Below are positions 56,783-64,000 of a stretch of 64,000 nucleotides of DNA, piece after piece. The DNA is taken from contig MGTS01000014.1 in the NCBI GenBank assembly GCA_001799565.1, positions 1-64,000 of the forward strand, read 5' to 3'. Source of the DNA: Elusimicrobia bacterium GWA2_51_34. Its GTDB lineage: Bacteria > Elusimicrobiota > Elusimicrobia > Elusimicrobiales > UBA9959. Each line of letters opens with the position of its first letter. Positions within the stretch are counted from its first letter, which is position 1. The notes below the pieces were generated by a model that had not been told where the DNA came from, searched no databases, and saw only the letters and a list, made by a program, of their open reading frames with translations. A program made the position numbers and the translations under genes.

Positions 56783-57943
56783 TTAGTTCGTTATTATCTT
56801 TTCAAGTATCGCGGCTACAATATCCCGTGCGGCGCAGGGCTTGGCGAAGGAGGATAAAACCCTGGCCTGCCGTTCTGTCGGGCGCTGGCCGGCGTCAAGT
56901 TCGTCTTTTGCCTGGCTTCGGAGGTCAAGCCTGTGTTTAACCAGTGCCTGAAGCTGTTTGCCGTTTTTAGCCAGTTCCGCCAGGTGGTTTTTGATCAAAA
57001 AGGCGGCGTTAAGCTCTTCCTGTCCGGGCAGCGGAGAAAAAATTATGAGCGGCTTGCCAAGCGAGAGCGTTTCCGCCACGGTAACCCCTCCGGGTTTCGC
57101 TATTATCAGGTCCGCCGCGGCGTAATAGGCGCTTGGAGTGTCCGTGTAATCAATGATTTTAAGGTATTTTTTTCGCGTCTGCATCCGTGAAAGCCGGCGT
57201 GACAGGGCTTTGTTCTCTCCGCACAGCGCCATTATCTGCAATCTGCCGAAAAACGGAGACAATGCCTCAATAGCTGAAAACATTTCCCCCATGCCGCGGC
57301 TGCCGCCGGTTATAAGTATTGTAAAAAGGTGCGGGGAGAGGCCCAAGGTTTTTCTTTCAGAGCGCGTGTCGCGCGGCGTAAGAAATTCCTTCCGCACCGG
57401 TATTCCGGCCGCGAATATTTTTGCGGGGTCGGCGCCGTTCCTGATCAGGCTCTGGGCGGAGATCTTTGACGGCACAAAATAACCGGCCACATTTTCCGAA
57501 GGCCAGTAAGAGTGGGCGAGGAAGTCCGTCACTACGGCAAAAAGGGGTGTGTTTTTTAAAGCCGGGCATTTGGCTATCAGCATGGCGGAAAGAGCCTGGG
57601 TTGAAATTACCGCCTTTATATTTTTTGCGGCCAGCAGAGTTGAAAGCTTCTGGGAATAAAAAGACAGGACTGTGTTCTTTAACGCGCCGGCCGCGAAGGC
57701 CACAAAATCGTTATCGTAAACATAGTTCCACAGGAACGGTGTTTTCTTTAAAACCTCAAGATAGGTTTTTGCCACGAAGGGCCCAAGGTTCGGATAGACT
57801 TCGGAAAGGTTTATGAATACCGGCTCAATTATCGCGGCCGGGAAAAAATCCGCCAAAGCCATGGCCGCGCTATAATGGCCGGAGGGCGCGCAGCCGTAAA
57901 TAAGGCCTACCTTTATGGGATATCGGGCGGACTGGGTCACCAT
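56783..57943 (-). CDS. MurG/MGDG-synthase-like glycosyltransferase
   Basis: GLIYGCAPSGHYSAAMAL, ITGGSRGMGEM, IIAKPGGVTVAETLSLGKPLIIFSPLPGQEELNA. Confidence 0.88.
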   Translation of the reverse strand: MVTQSARYPIKVGLIYGCAPSGHYSAAMALADFFPAAIIEPVFINLSEVYPNLGPFVAKTYLEVLKKTPFLWNYVYDNDFVAFAAGALKNTVLSFYSQKLSTLLAAKNIKAVISTQALSAMLIAKCPALKNTPLFAVVTDFLAHSYWPSENVAGYFVPSKISAQSLIRNGADPAKIFAAGIPVRKEFLTPRDTRSERKTLGLSPHLFTILITGGSRGMGEMFSAIEALSPFFGRLQIMALCGENKALSRRLSRMQTRKKYLKIIDYTDTPSAYYAAADLIIAKPGGVTVAETLSLGKPLIIFSPLPGQEELNAAFLIKNHLAELAKNGKQLQALVKHRLDLRSQAKDELDAGQRPTERQARVLSSFAKPCAARDIVAAILEKIITN

Positions 57944-57945
57944 AT

Positions 57946-58093
57946 AGGCTGAAGGCTGAATGGGAAGGCTGTAGGCTATTAGTCTGTTAGCCGTTTAGAT
58001 GCGTAGCAATTTAGCAATTCAGAGGCGTAGTCTGCATTTACAACTTCTTGCCTACAGCCTGCTCTTACTACAGTCTAATAGCCTTTCTTAATT
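57946..58093. repeat. Nested hairpin: taggctg arms with gatgcgtagcaattt words inside
   Basis: ataggctgaaggctg...ggctgtaggctattagtctgttagcc-gtttagatgcgtagcaatttag... / cctacagcctgctcttactacagtctaatagcc. Confidence 0.8.
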
Positions 58094-58136
58094 CAGCAAT
58101 CCACCTGAGCAGTTATTGCGGTTCTTTATTTTATCA

Positions 58137-58208
58137 TCGGGGCGGCGGGAATCGGACCCGCAGTCTCTCGCACCCCAAGCGAGCGCTCTACCATTGAGCC
58201 ACGCCCCG
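58137..58208 (-). tRNA. tRNA-Pro (anticodon GGG)
   Basis: Reverse complement cggggcgtggctcaatggtagagcgctcgcttggggtgcgagagactgcgggtccgattcccgccgccccga. Confidence 0.93.
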
Positions 58209-58540
58209 ATATGTAATTGCGGGTTGAAAAAATCCACCCGCCGCCTGAATCATTATTCTAGCATTCTTTGTAACTGTTCAGGTAGACCAGGCGTGCCCTA
58301 AAAGCCCACGTAACACGCATACCCTCGTCTGAACATTTTTCATCGTTCCGGTGAAAGTTTTTTTAGAGCGTGGAGAAAGCAGGTGTCCATAAATCCTTAT
58401 GTCATTGCCGCGATCTACCGGCGGCAATCCATGGAAGCTGATTGGATTCCTGCCAACAGACCGCAGGAATGACGGAAAAATTACGTGAGCTTTTGGGCTG
58501 TCCGCCAAACAACCGGCGGCGGGTACGCCCCAGGCGGATA

Positions 58541-58603
58541 AGCTGCAGGTAAGAAGTATGAATGCAGGCTAACAGACTAATAGTCTACAGCCTTCAGCCT
58601 AAA
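58541..58603. repeat. Heptamer-arm hairpin, taggctg family (short left arm)
   Basis: agctgcaggtaagaagtatgaatgcaggctaacagactaatagtctacagccttcagcct; loop as at 9002-9074. Confidence 0.75.
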
Positions 58604-58615
58604 CTACTTAAACAG

Positions 58616-58945
58616 TCACAACTCTTTTATAAGCTGGTTTAATTCCTTTCTTATTTCTTCCAGCAGGTCGCTTTTGGCGGCGTTTACAGTTTGCACCGCG
58701 CGCGCTCCGGATTTTTTTCCTGAACGTAGAAATTTCCTGGCTCCGGCCAGGGTATAGCCTTTTAAAAGTACAAGGTCTTTAAGGTTGTTTATCTTTTCAA
58801 GGTCGGCCTTGGTGTAGCGCCGGTGGCCGCTTGCCAAGCGCAGCGGGCGGAGTAAAGCGCGGGCTTCCCAGTAGCGGATAGTATAAAGCGGCAGTTTCGT
58901 TCTAAGCGCGATCTCGCTGATGGTGAAGTATGTTTTCTCGGTCAT
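58616..58945 (-). CDS. MerR-family transcriptional regulator
   Basis: YFTISEIALRTKLPLYTIRYWEARALLRPLRLASGHRRYTKADLEKI. Confidence 0.93.
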   Translation of the reverse strand: MTEKTYFTISEIALRTKLPLYTIRYWEARALLRPLRLASGHRRYTKADLEKINNLKDLVLLKGYTLAGARKFLRSGKKSGARAVQTVNAAKSDLLEEIRKELNQLIKEL

Positions 58946-58950
58946 ATAAA

Positions 58951-59050
58951 TAAGTGGCGAGTGATTAGTGACGAGTGGTTAGTGAACAGCCGAAAACAAG
59001 GAACTATCCACTTGTCACTAGACACTCTTCACTAGCCACTCGCCACTTGC
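58951..59050. repeat. Heptamer-arm hairpin, agtggcg family
   Basis: aagtggcgagtgattagtgacgagtggttagtgaac / cacttgtcactagacactcttcactagccactcgccactt. Confidence 0.92.
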
Positions 59051-59051
59051 C

Positions 59052-59318
59052 TTACATTCCTATTGTAAGTTTTTTTGAGGGCTTGAAACGGATGCTTCGC
59101 CGCGTTCCCACCATCACCCGCTGGTTGGTTTTCGGGTTGCGCATCTGGCGCGGCAGGCGTTCTTTTACTTTGAAAGTTCCGAAGTTGGAAATTACCACTT
59201 TCTGATTGCCGCGCAGGGCTTCCACTATAATTTCAAAGGTTTTCCCCACCGCGATCCTGGCGTCTTTTTCCGTGGTGAGATGTTTGGCTATTTCCTTTAT
59301 CAGATCAAGCTTGTTCAT
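59052..59318 (-). CDS. HU/IHF-family DNA-binding protein
   Basis: MNKLDLIKEIAKHL, VISNFGTFKVKERLPRQMRNPKTNQRV. Confidence 0.96.
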   Translation of the reverse strand: MNKLDLIKEIAKHLTTEKDARIAVGKTFEIIVEALRGNQKVVISNFGTFKVKERLPRQMRNPKTNQRVMVGTRRSIRFKPSKKLTIGM

Positions 59319-59892
59319 CTTCTTCGTCCTCCCCCGGTCCGTCTTTATCGCCGCGCCTCCGGGTTTTCTTGTCCGGCGGCTTTTTAAGCAGCTGGTTTAT
59401 GATATCCGTCGGTTTTAAATTTTTAAGCTCCTGTTTAAATTTAACTACTTCATCTTCGGTTATCGGCTTGTTGAGGATCTGGGTTTTGGAGAATACGGCC
59501 TCATTTATATAAATTGGGCAGCCGAAACGAACCGCTACCGCCACGGAGTCGGAGGGGCGTGCGTCAATAAATATGGGGCTTTGCCCTTCCGGCCCTGTTA
59601 CGCGGATGCTGGAATAATAGGTGTTGTCAACAATATCGGTTATGGTCACTTTTTCCACTTTAAGTTTCAGTGTTTTGAGCATTGAGAAAATAAGGTCGTG
59701 CGTCATAGGCCTTGGGGAAGGATATCCGGAAAGGCGTATGGCTATGGCCTGCGCTTCCATAGGGCCTATCCAGATGGGAAGTATCCGCGTGCCGCCGGTT
59801 TCGTCAAGAAAAATTATAGACTCGGTGAGGCTGGTAGCTATGGAATAAATTTTTACTTCCACCTCACGGCTGTCTCCGGTTTCTTTAGTCAT
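59305..59892 (-). CDS. Bifunctional nuclease (DUF151) family protein
   Basis: RILPIWIGPMEAQAIAIRLSG, RPMTHDLI, DARPSDSVAVAVRFGCPIY. Confidence 0.93.
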   Translation of the reverse strand: MTKETGDSREVEVKIYSIATSLTESIIFLDETGGTRILPIWIGPMEAQAIAIRLSGYPSPRPMTHDLIFSMLKTLKLKVEKVTITDIVDNTYYSSIRVTGPEGQSPIFIDARPSDSVAVAVRFGCPIYINEAVFSKTQILNKPITEDEVVKFKQELKNLKPTDIINQLLKKPPDKKTRRRGDKDGPGEDEEDEQA

Positions 59893-60559
59893 TTTTGCCT
59901 TCTTCTTTCCCTGCGGCCGAGGGCGCGTGTTCCTTATGTTCAAAAGAAAGTTCCTTCCCCCGCAGTATTCTGCGGATATTGGGGATGTGCGTATAGAAAA
60001 TAAGCGCGCATACCGCGCATGCCATTATGGTCAGTGGTTTCCTTTCCGGAGGATTAAGGAAGACGCAGAGGACCGGCAGCGCCACCGAGGCCGCCATGGA
60101 GCCCGCTGAAATATGCCGGGTTATGGCCACTACCAGGCCAAAAACCGCGAAAGCTCCGGCCGTGGGCCAGGGCAGAAGGGCCGTGAAAACGCCGGCTGAG
60201 GTGGCAACTCCCTTACCGCCTTTGAAACCAAGGAAAGGGGTCCAGATGTGGCCCGCTATGGCAAGTCCGCCCGCGGTTACCGGTATCCACCAGTGGCCCA
60301 GGCTGTGCCAGGTTGCGCCTTCGCAGTAGAAGTAGTGTATGGCGATAAAAGAGGGCGCGAAACCTTTCAGGAAATCCGCCGCAAAGGTGATAATGCCCGG
60401 CAGCGCGCCCATAGTCCGGTAAACATTGGCCGTACCGGGGTTACCCGAGCCGTGCTGGCGTATGTCTATGCCTTTCAATCGGCCTATAAGATAACCTGTG
60501 GGGATGCCGCCCAGGAAATAACTGGTGGATAAAAGCAGGGCTACTTCTATTTTGTTCAT
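59885..60559 (-). CDS. plsY: Glycerol-3-phosphate acyltransferase PlsY
   Basis: YFLGGIPTGYLIGRLKGIDIRQHGSGNPGTANVYR, FKGGKGVATSAGV. Confidence 0.97.
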   Translation of the reverse strand: MNKIEVALLLSTSYFLGGIPTGYLIGRLKGIDIRQHGSGNPGTANVYRTMGALPGIITFAADFLKGFAPSFIAIHYFYCEGATWHSLGHWWIPVTAGGLAIAGHIWTPFLGFKGGKGVATSAGVFTALLPWPTAGAFAVFGLVVAITRHISAGSMAASVALPVLCVFLNPPERKPLTIMACAVCALIFYTHIPNIRRILRGKELSFEHKEHAPSAAGKEEGKND

Positions 60560-60596
60560 CTCTGGAATTATATAAAAAATAAAGCGCCGGCAAGGG

Positions 60597-60741
60597 CAGA
60601 TGCACAGCAGTCTGGATGCGTGGCAAGCTGGATGCGTAGCAATGTGGATGCGTAGCAATGTGGATGCGTGGCAATTTAGAGGAAGCAGTTCAGTAATTTA
60701 CGCCTCTACGCCTCTTTGCGTCTTTGCATCTTTGCATCTAT
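60597..60741. repeat. Hairpin, 16-bp word gatgcgtagcaatgtg family
   Basis: gatgcgtggcaagctggatgcgtagcaatgtggatgcgtagcaatgtggatgcgtggcaattta / acgcctctacgcctctttgcgtctttgcatctttgcatc. Confidence 0.88.
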
Positions 60742-60742
60742 C

Positions 60743-61993
60743 CTATCCTACCCTTTTCTTCAGCCTTTCGTAGTTTTCGGGTGTTGCCTTGAAGGACACT
60801 TTTGTTATATCGCCTTCGTAAACAATTTCTTTCACGGCGCCGGCCCTATATATTTCTCCAAGCAGGTCGCTTCGCCGCGCGCTCAGTTCAAGCGAGTAAT
60901 CCTTCCATTTCCGCGAGAGCGATTTTTCGGCAAGCTCTAAAAGCTCTTTTACGCCAGCGCCGGTAAGCGCCGAAACAAATACCGGTTTAAGCCGCGCCGG
61001 CGCCCACATGGAAAGCGCCGGCTCTTTGGCAAGGTCGGCTTTGTTGAATACATTTATTACGGGTATGCCCTCAAGGTTCAGGGTTTTCAGGGTTTCCGTC
61101 ACGGCCTCGTGCTGGGTTTTAAGGTAAGTGGAAATTCCATCGTGCACGTGTATTATCAGGTCGGAGTAACTTATTTCCTCAAGAGTGGAGCGGAAAGCCG
61201 CTATAAGCTCGTGTGGCAGATTTTGTATAAAACCCACTGTGTCGGTAAAAAGGGCGCAGCCGCCGCCGGAAAGCTTAACGCGCTTGGTGGCCGGGTCAAG
61301 GGTGGCGAAAAGTTTGTCGTCGGTGTAAATGGCGTGCCGACCGCCGGTAAGACGGTTGAGTAAGGTGGATTTGCCCGCGTTCGTGTATCCAACCAGCGAT
61401 ACCTGGGCCATGGGAAGCGCGCCGCGGGTTTTGCGCTGGTTGCGGCGTTCGTTCCGTATTGTTTCAATTCCGGCTTTAAGTTCGGTTATTTTATCGCGGA
61501 GCGCCCTGCGTTCGTACTCTATTTTCCGCTCGCCGGGGCCTCTGGTGCCTATCATTCCGTGCTGCTGTTCAAGGCCCTCGCCATGGCCGGTAAGCCGAGA
61601 CGCGGCGTAAGAAAACCGGGCGAGTTTCACCTGCAGGCGGCCTTCCCTGGTGCGCGCCCGCTGGGAGAAAATTTCAAGAATAAGGAAGGTGCGCTCTATT
61701 ACTGGAACGCCAAGCGCGCGTTCAAGGTTCCTTTGCTGGGCGCTTGAGAGCGCCCTGTCAAAAATTACAAGCCCGGAGCCGGTTTCCTTGATCAGGCATT
61801 TTATTTCTTCAATTTTCCCCGCGCCGATAAGCGTTGAGGCGTGATAGGCCGAAAGGCGGACAGTTAGTTTTTTTACCGGTTCAAGAGAAGCGGTCTGAGC
61901 CAGGCGCCAGAGTTCTTCAAGCGAGGTGCCGCAGTGAGAATCGGTTCCCGCCCTGCTTTTAAGTTGAACAGAAAGAAGGATCGCTTTTATCAT
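60743..61993 (-). CDS. hflX: GTPase HflX
   Basis: GMIGTRGPGERKIEYERR, VSLVGYTNAGKSTLLNRLTG, DTVGFIQNLPHELIAAFRSTLEE. Confidence 0.97.
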   Translation of the reverse strand: MIKAILLSVQLKSRAGTDSHCGTSLEELWRLAQTASLEPVKKLTVRLSAYHASTLIGAGKIEEIKCLIKETGSGLVIFDRALSSAQQRNLERALGVPVIERTFLILEIFSQRARTREGRLQVKLARFSYAASRLTGHGEGLEQQHGMIGTRGPGERKIEYERRALRDKITELKAGIETIRNERRNQRKTRGALPMAQVSLVGYTNAGKSTLLNRLTGGRHAIYTDDKLFATLDPATKRVKLSGGGCALFTDTVGFIQNLPHELIAAFRSTLEEISYSDLIIHVHDGISTYLKTQHEAVTETLKTLNLEGIPVINVFNKADLAKEPALSMWAPARLKPVFVSALTGAGVKELLELAEKSLSRKWKDYSLELSARRSDLLGEIYRAGAVKEIVYEGDITKVSFKATPENYERLKKRVG

Positions 61994-61995
61994 TT

Positions 61996-62077
61996 TAGAT
62001 GTGCAGCAATTTAGATGCTTGGCAATTCAAAGCTCTAGAATCCATGCCTCTATGCCTCCACGCATCTACGCCTCTAT
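61996..62077. repeat. Hairpin, gatgcgtagcaattt family
   Basis: agatgtgcagcaatttagatgcttggcaatt / atgcctctatgcctccacgcatctacgcctct. Confidence 0.78.
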
Positions 62078-63052
62078 TCCATTCCCCCCCAGCCCTTCAA
62101 GAATGATCGCCGCTATCTTCTCCGGTTCGTAGTCCGCGAAACTTTCAAGGTCAATGCGCCGCGCGTTTTTATACCTGGAAAACCAGGTGTTCTGGCGTTT
62201 CGCGTAAGACATAGAGAGCGTGGTAATAGAGTGTATGGCCTCGGCGCGCGTAATTCGTCCCGCGCGGAAATCCAGAACCTGCGGATAACCGAGCGACTTA
62301 AGCCCCGGAGAGTCTTCGGGGTAGCCGCGTTCAAGCAGGTCCCCGGTTTCCCGAAGCCACTCGTCAAAGCGGGTAATGGTCCGCTGTTTTATGCGTTCGT
62401 TTAAAAGCTCTTTTTTCCAATGGAAAAAAATAAATGTTCCCAGATGCACCGGCAGGGCGTTAAAAAAACGCCCGGACCAGAGTTCGGAAACAGGGCGGCC
62501 GGAGAGTTTGGTTATTTCTATGGCGCGCATAACGCGCTGAATGTTGCCTGCGGGAATAACGCCCGCCGCTTTCGGGTCAAGTTCCTGTAAGCGCGCGTGC
62601 AGGGCTTCCTTGCCTTTCTCCCCGGCCTCGCGCGTGAGTTCCGCGCGCAACGCGGGGTTGGAAGCGGGCATTGGGTCCAGGCCGTTCCAAAGGGCTTGTA
62701 TGTACATGCCGGTGCCGCCGGCAATTACGGGGGTTTTACCCCTGGCTTTTATTTCTTCAATTTTTTGGCGCGCCTGATTTGTAAAAGCGGCGGCGTCAAA
62801 GCAGGAGCGCGGATCAATAATGTCCACCAGGTGGTAGGGTATGCCGTTGACCAGGTAAACGCTTTGGCCCCGCAACTCTTTCCAGACGCCGTGCGGTTTG
62901 GCGGTGCCGGCTGAAAGGTGTTTATAAACCTGCTTTGAATCCGCCGAGATGATCTCCCCGTTTACGCTCGCGGCCAGAGCCAGCGCCACCTCGGTTTTAC
63001 CCGAGGCGTTGGCCCCCATCAGAGTTATAGGTTTAATGGATTGAAGGGACAT
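62066..63052 (-). CDS. miaA: tRNA dimethylallyltransferase
   Basis: LMGANASGKTEVALALA, EIISADSKQVYKHLSAGTAKP, AGGTGMYIQAL, YAKRQNTWF. Confidence 0.97.
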   Translation of the reverse strand: MSLQSIKPITLMGANASGKTEVALALAASVNGEIISADSKQVYKHLSAGTAKPHGVWKELRGQSVYLVNGIPYHLVDIIDPRSCFDAAAFTNQARQKIEEIKARGKTPVIAGGTGMYIQALWNGLDPMPASNPALRAELTREAGEKGKEALHARLQELDPKAAGVIPAGNIQRVMRAIEITKLSGRPVSELWSGRFFNALPVHLGTFIFFHWKKELLNERIKQRTITRFDEWLRETGDLLERGYPEDSPGLKSLGYPQVLDFRAGRITRAEAIHSITTLSMSYAKRQNTWFSRYKNARRIDLESFADYEPEKIAAIILEGLGGNGIEA

Positions 63053-63057
63053 GTTTT

Positions 63058-63196
63058 GCTGGTATGCTAGTAGGCTAGTAAGCTAGTAGGCTGGTAAGCT
63101 TGTAAGCTGGTATGCTTTTTAGGAGTTCCTTATAATGCCTACAAGCCTACTCGCATACCAGCCTACCAGCGAAGTAAATTCGCCGCGCGAATTTAC
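63058..63196. repeat. Octamer-arm hairpin, gctagtag family, plus adjoining gaagtaaattcgc palindrome
   Basis: gctggtatgctagtaggctagtaagctagtaggctggtaagcttgtaagc / cctacaagcctactcgcataccagcctaccagc; then gaagtaaattcgccgcgcgaatttacttc. Confidence 0.92.
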
Positions 63197-63669
63197 TTCT
63201 TCTTGAAAAGCGATTCGTCTTTCTGCGGTTTGTTGCACAGGCCGTGGGCCCCGCAGGTTTCCACGCATACCTCGGGAAGCTTTAAAGCTAAGCGGGTGTC
63301 GCAGTCGGTGTAATTCTCGGCCATTTCGTTTATCCGTTTGCGGTCATCGGCGCTGATGCTTGAAAAAGAAATGCCGTTCATGAAAACTCCGCCCTTTTCT
63401 TTTACCCATGAAATTTTTCCGATTACCGGGATTTCTTTAATTCCCGCCAGTTTAAGAATTATGTTCAGTTCATTTGAGTGCGGGGGTTCAAGGAAGGTTA
63501 TAAGACGCATGCCGCCCGCGGAAAGATCGGAAAGGATGGCTGGCTGGGCCCTGTTTTTCCCACTTTCCGTTTTGGTTATAAATTCAACTTCCACCGGTTC
63601 AAGGATGCCGTGCAGCATAGGCAGCCGTACATGTTTGCGTCTTTCATCTGAAACTTTATTCTTTTTCAT
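63193..63669 (-). CDS. PilZ-domain-like protein
   Basis: RRKHVRLPMLHGILEPVEVEF, LSDLSAGGMRLI, NGISFSSISADDRKRI. Confidence 0.8.
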   Translation of the reverse strand: MKKNKVSDERRKHVRLPMLHGILEPVEVEFITKTESGKNRAQPAILSDLSAGGMRLITFLEPPHSNELNIILKLAGIKEIPVIGKISWVKEKGGVFMNGISFSSISADDRKRINEMAENYTDCDTRLALKLPEVCVETCGAHGLCNKPQKDESLFKKK

Positions 63670-63995
63670 CTTATCACCTTTCCGTTCAGGATGTTTTTGT
63701 CAGCGCCTGTTATTTTAACTTTTAGTATTTCTCCGGGTGAACCGGCCCTGTCAGTAAAACAGGTAAAATTGCTGGAAGTCCGGCCGGTTGTTGCTGTCTC
63801 AAGCAGCACTTCCTCCATTTTACCAATTCTTTCCCTTAAAATGTCACGCGAATTGTTCTTAACCGCGCAAAGCAGGCGTTCAAGGCGGGCTTTCATAAGG
63901 GGCACGCTTATTTGCGTTTTCATTTCCGGCCCGTCCTCCTTCGCCAAGGCTTCGGAGGGACGCGGTCCTGCGAAGCTATTGTTCCCGCCAAACAA
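63666..63995 (-). CDS. C-terminal part of a MiaB-like radical-SAM methylthiotransferase (TRAM region); continues past the window
   Basis: EVLLETATTGRTSSNFTCFTDRAGSPGEILKVKITGADKNILNGKVI; directly upstream of pilZ-like and miaA. Confidence 0.6.
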   Translation of the reverse strand: MFGGNNSFAGPRPSEALAKEDGPEMKTQISVPLMKARLERLLCAVKNNSRDILRERIGKMEEVLLETATTGRTSSNFTCFTDRAGSPGEILKVKITGADKNILNGKVIR

Positions 63996-64000
63996 CCCGG

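Overview
The window reads as a gene-dense stretch of a bacterial chromosome, mostly housekeeping genes. No phage, transposase, CRISPR or rRNA was found. Content resembles an Elusimicrobiota-like lineage, but that is a weak impression. Recognisable genes include nusB, ligA, a divergent purH, acpS, an acs/ACP/kbl-like cluster, a GH57 branching enzyme, lgt, eno, a phosphohexomutase, psd, pssA, metG, holB-like, tmk, B12-type nrdJ, a pilin, ftsQ-ftsA-ftsZ, pilT, cmk, plsC, rpsA, apt, a sigma-70 factor, plsY, hflX and miaA. There are five tRNAs: Leu-UAA, Lys-UUU, Arg-CCU, Pro-CGG and Pro-GGG. Two things stand out. (1) Many intergenic gaps carry long hairpins whose arms are degenerate tandem words with a period of about 7 bp (8 or 16 bp in a few). 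Roughly a dozen word families are present, some with recognisably conserved loops. Several have invaded coding sequence (holB, tmk, lgt, a TolB/Omp85 fusion, plsC, and the signal-peptide regions of two envelope proteins); an unrelated hairpin family has invaded nusB. (2) At 48982-49009 there is a strong dif/XerCD-like 28-mer, exactly where gene orientation switches from all-plus (35.4-48.1 kb) to all-minus (49.2-64 kb). This marks a probable replication terminus. Beside it lie a degenerate array of about 80-bp spacing, an AT-rich tract, and a possibly autoregulated gene with helically phased ATATG sites and DnaA-box-like sequences.
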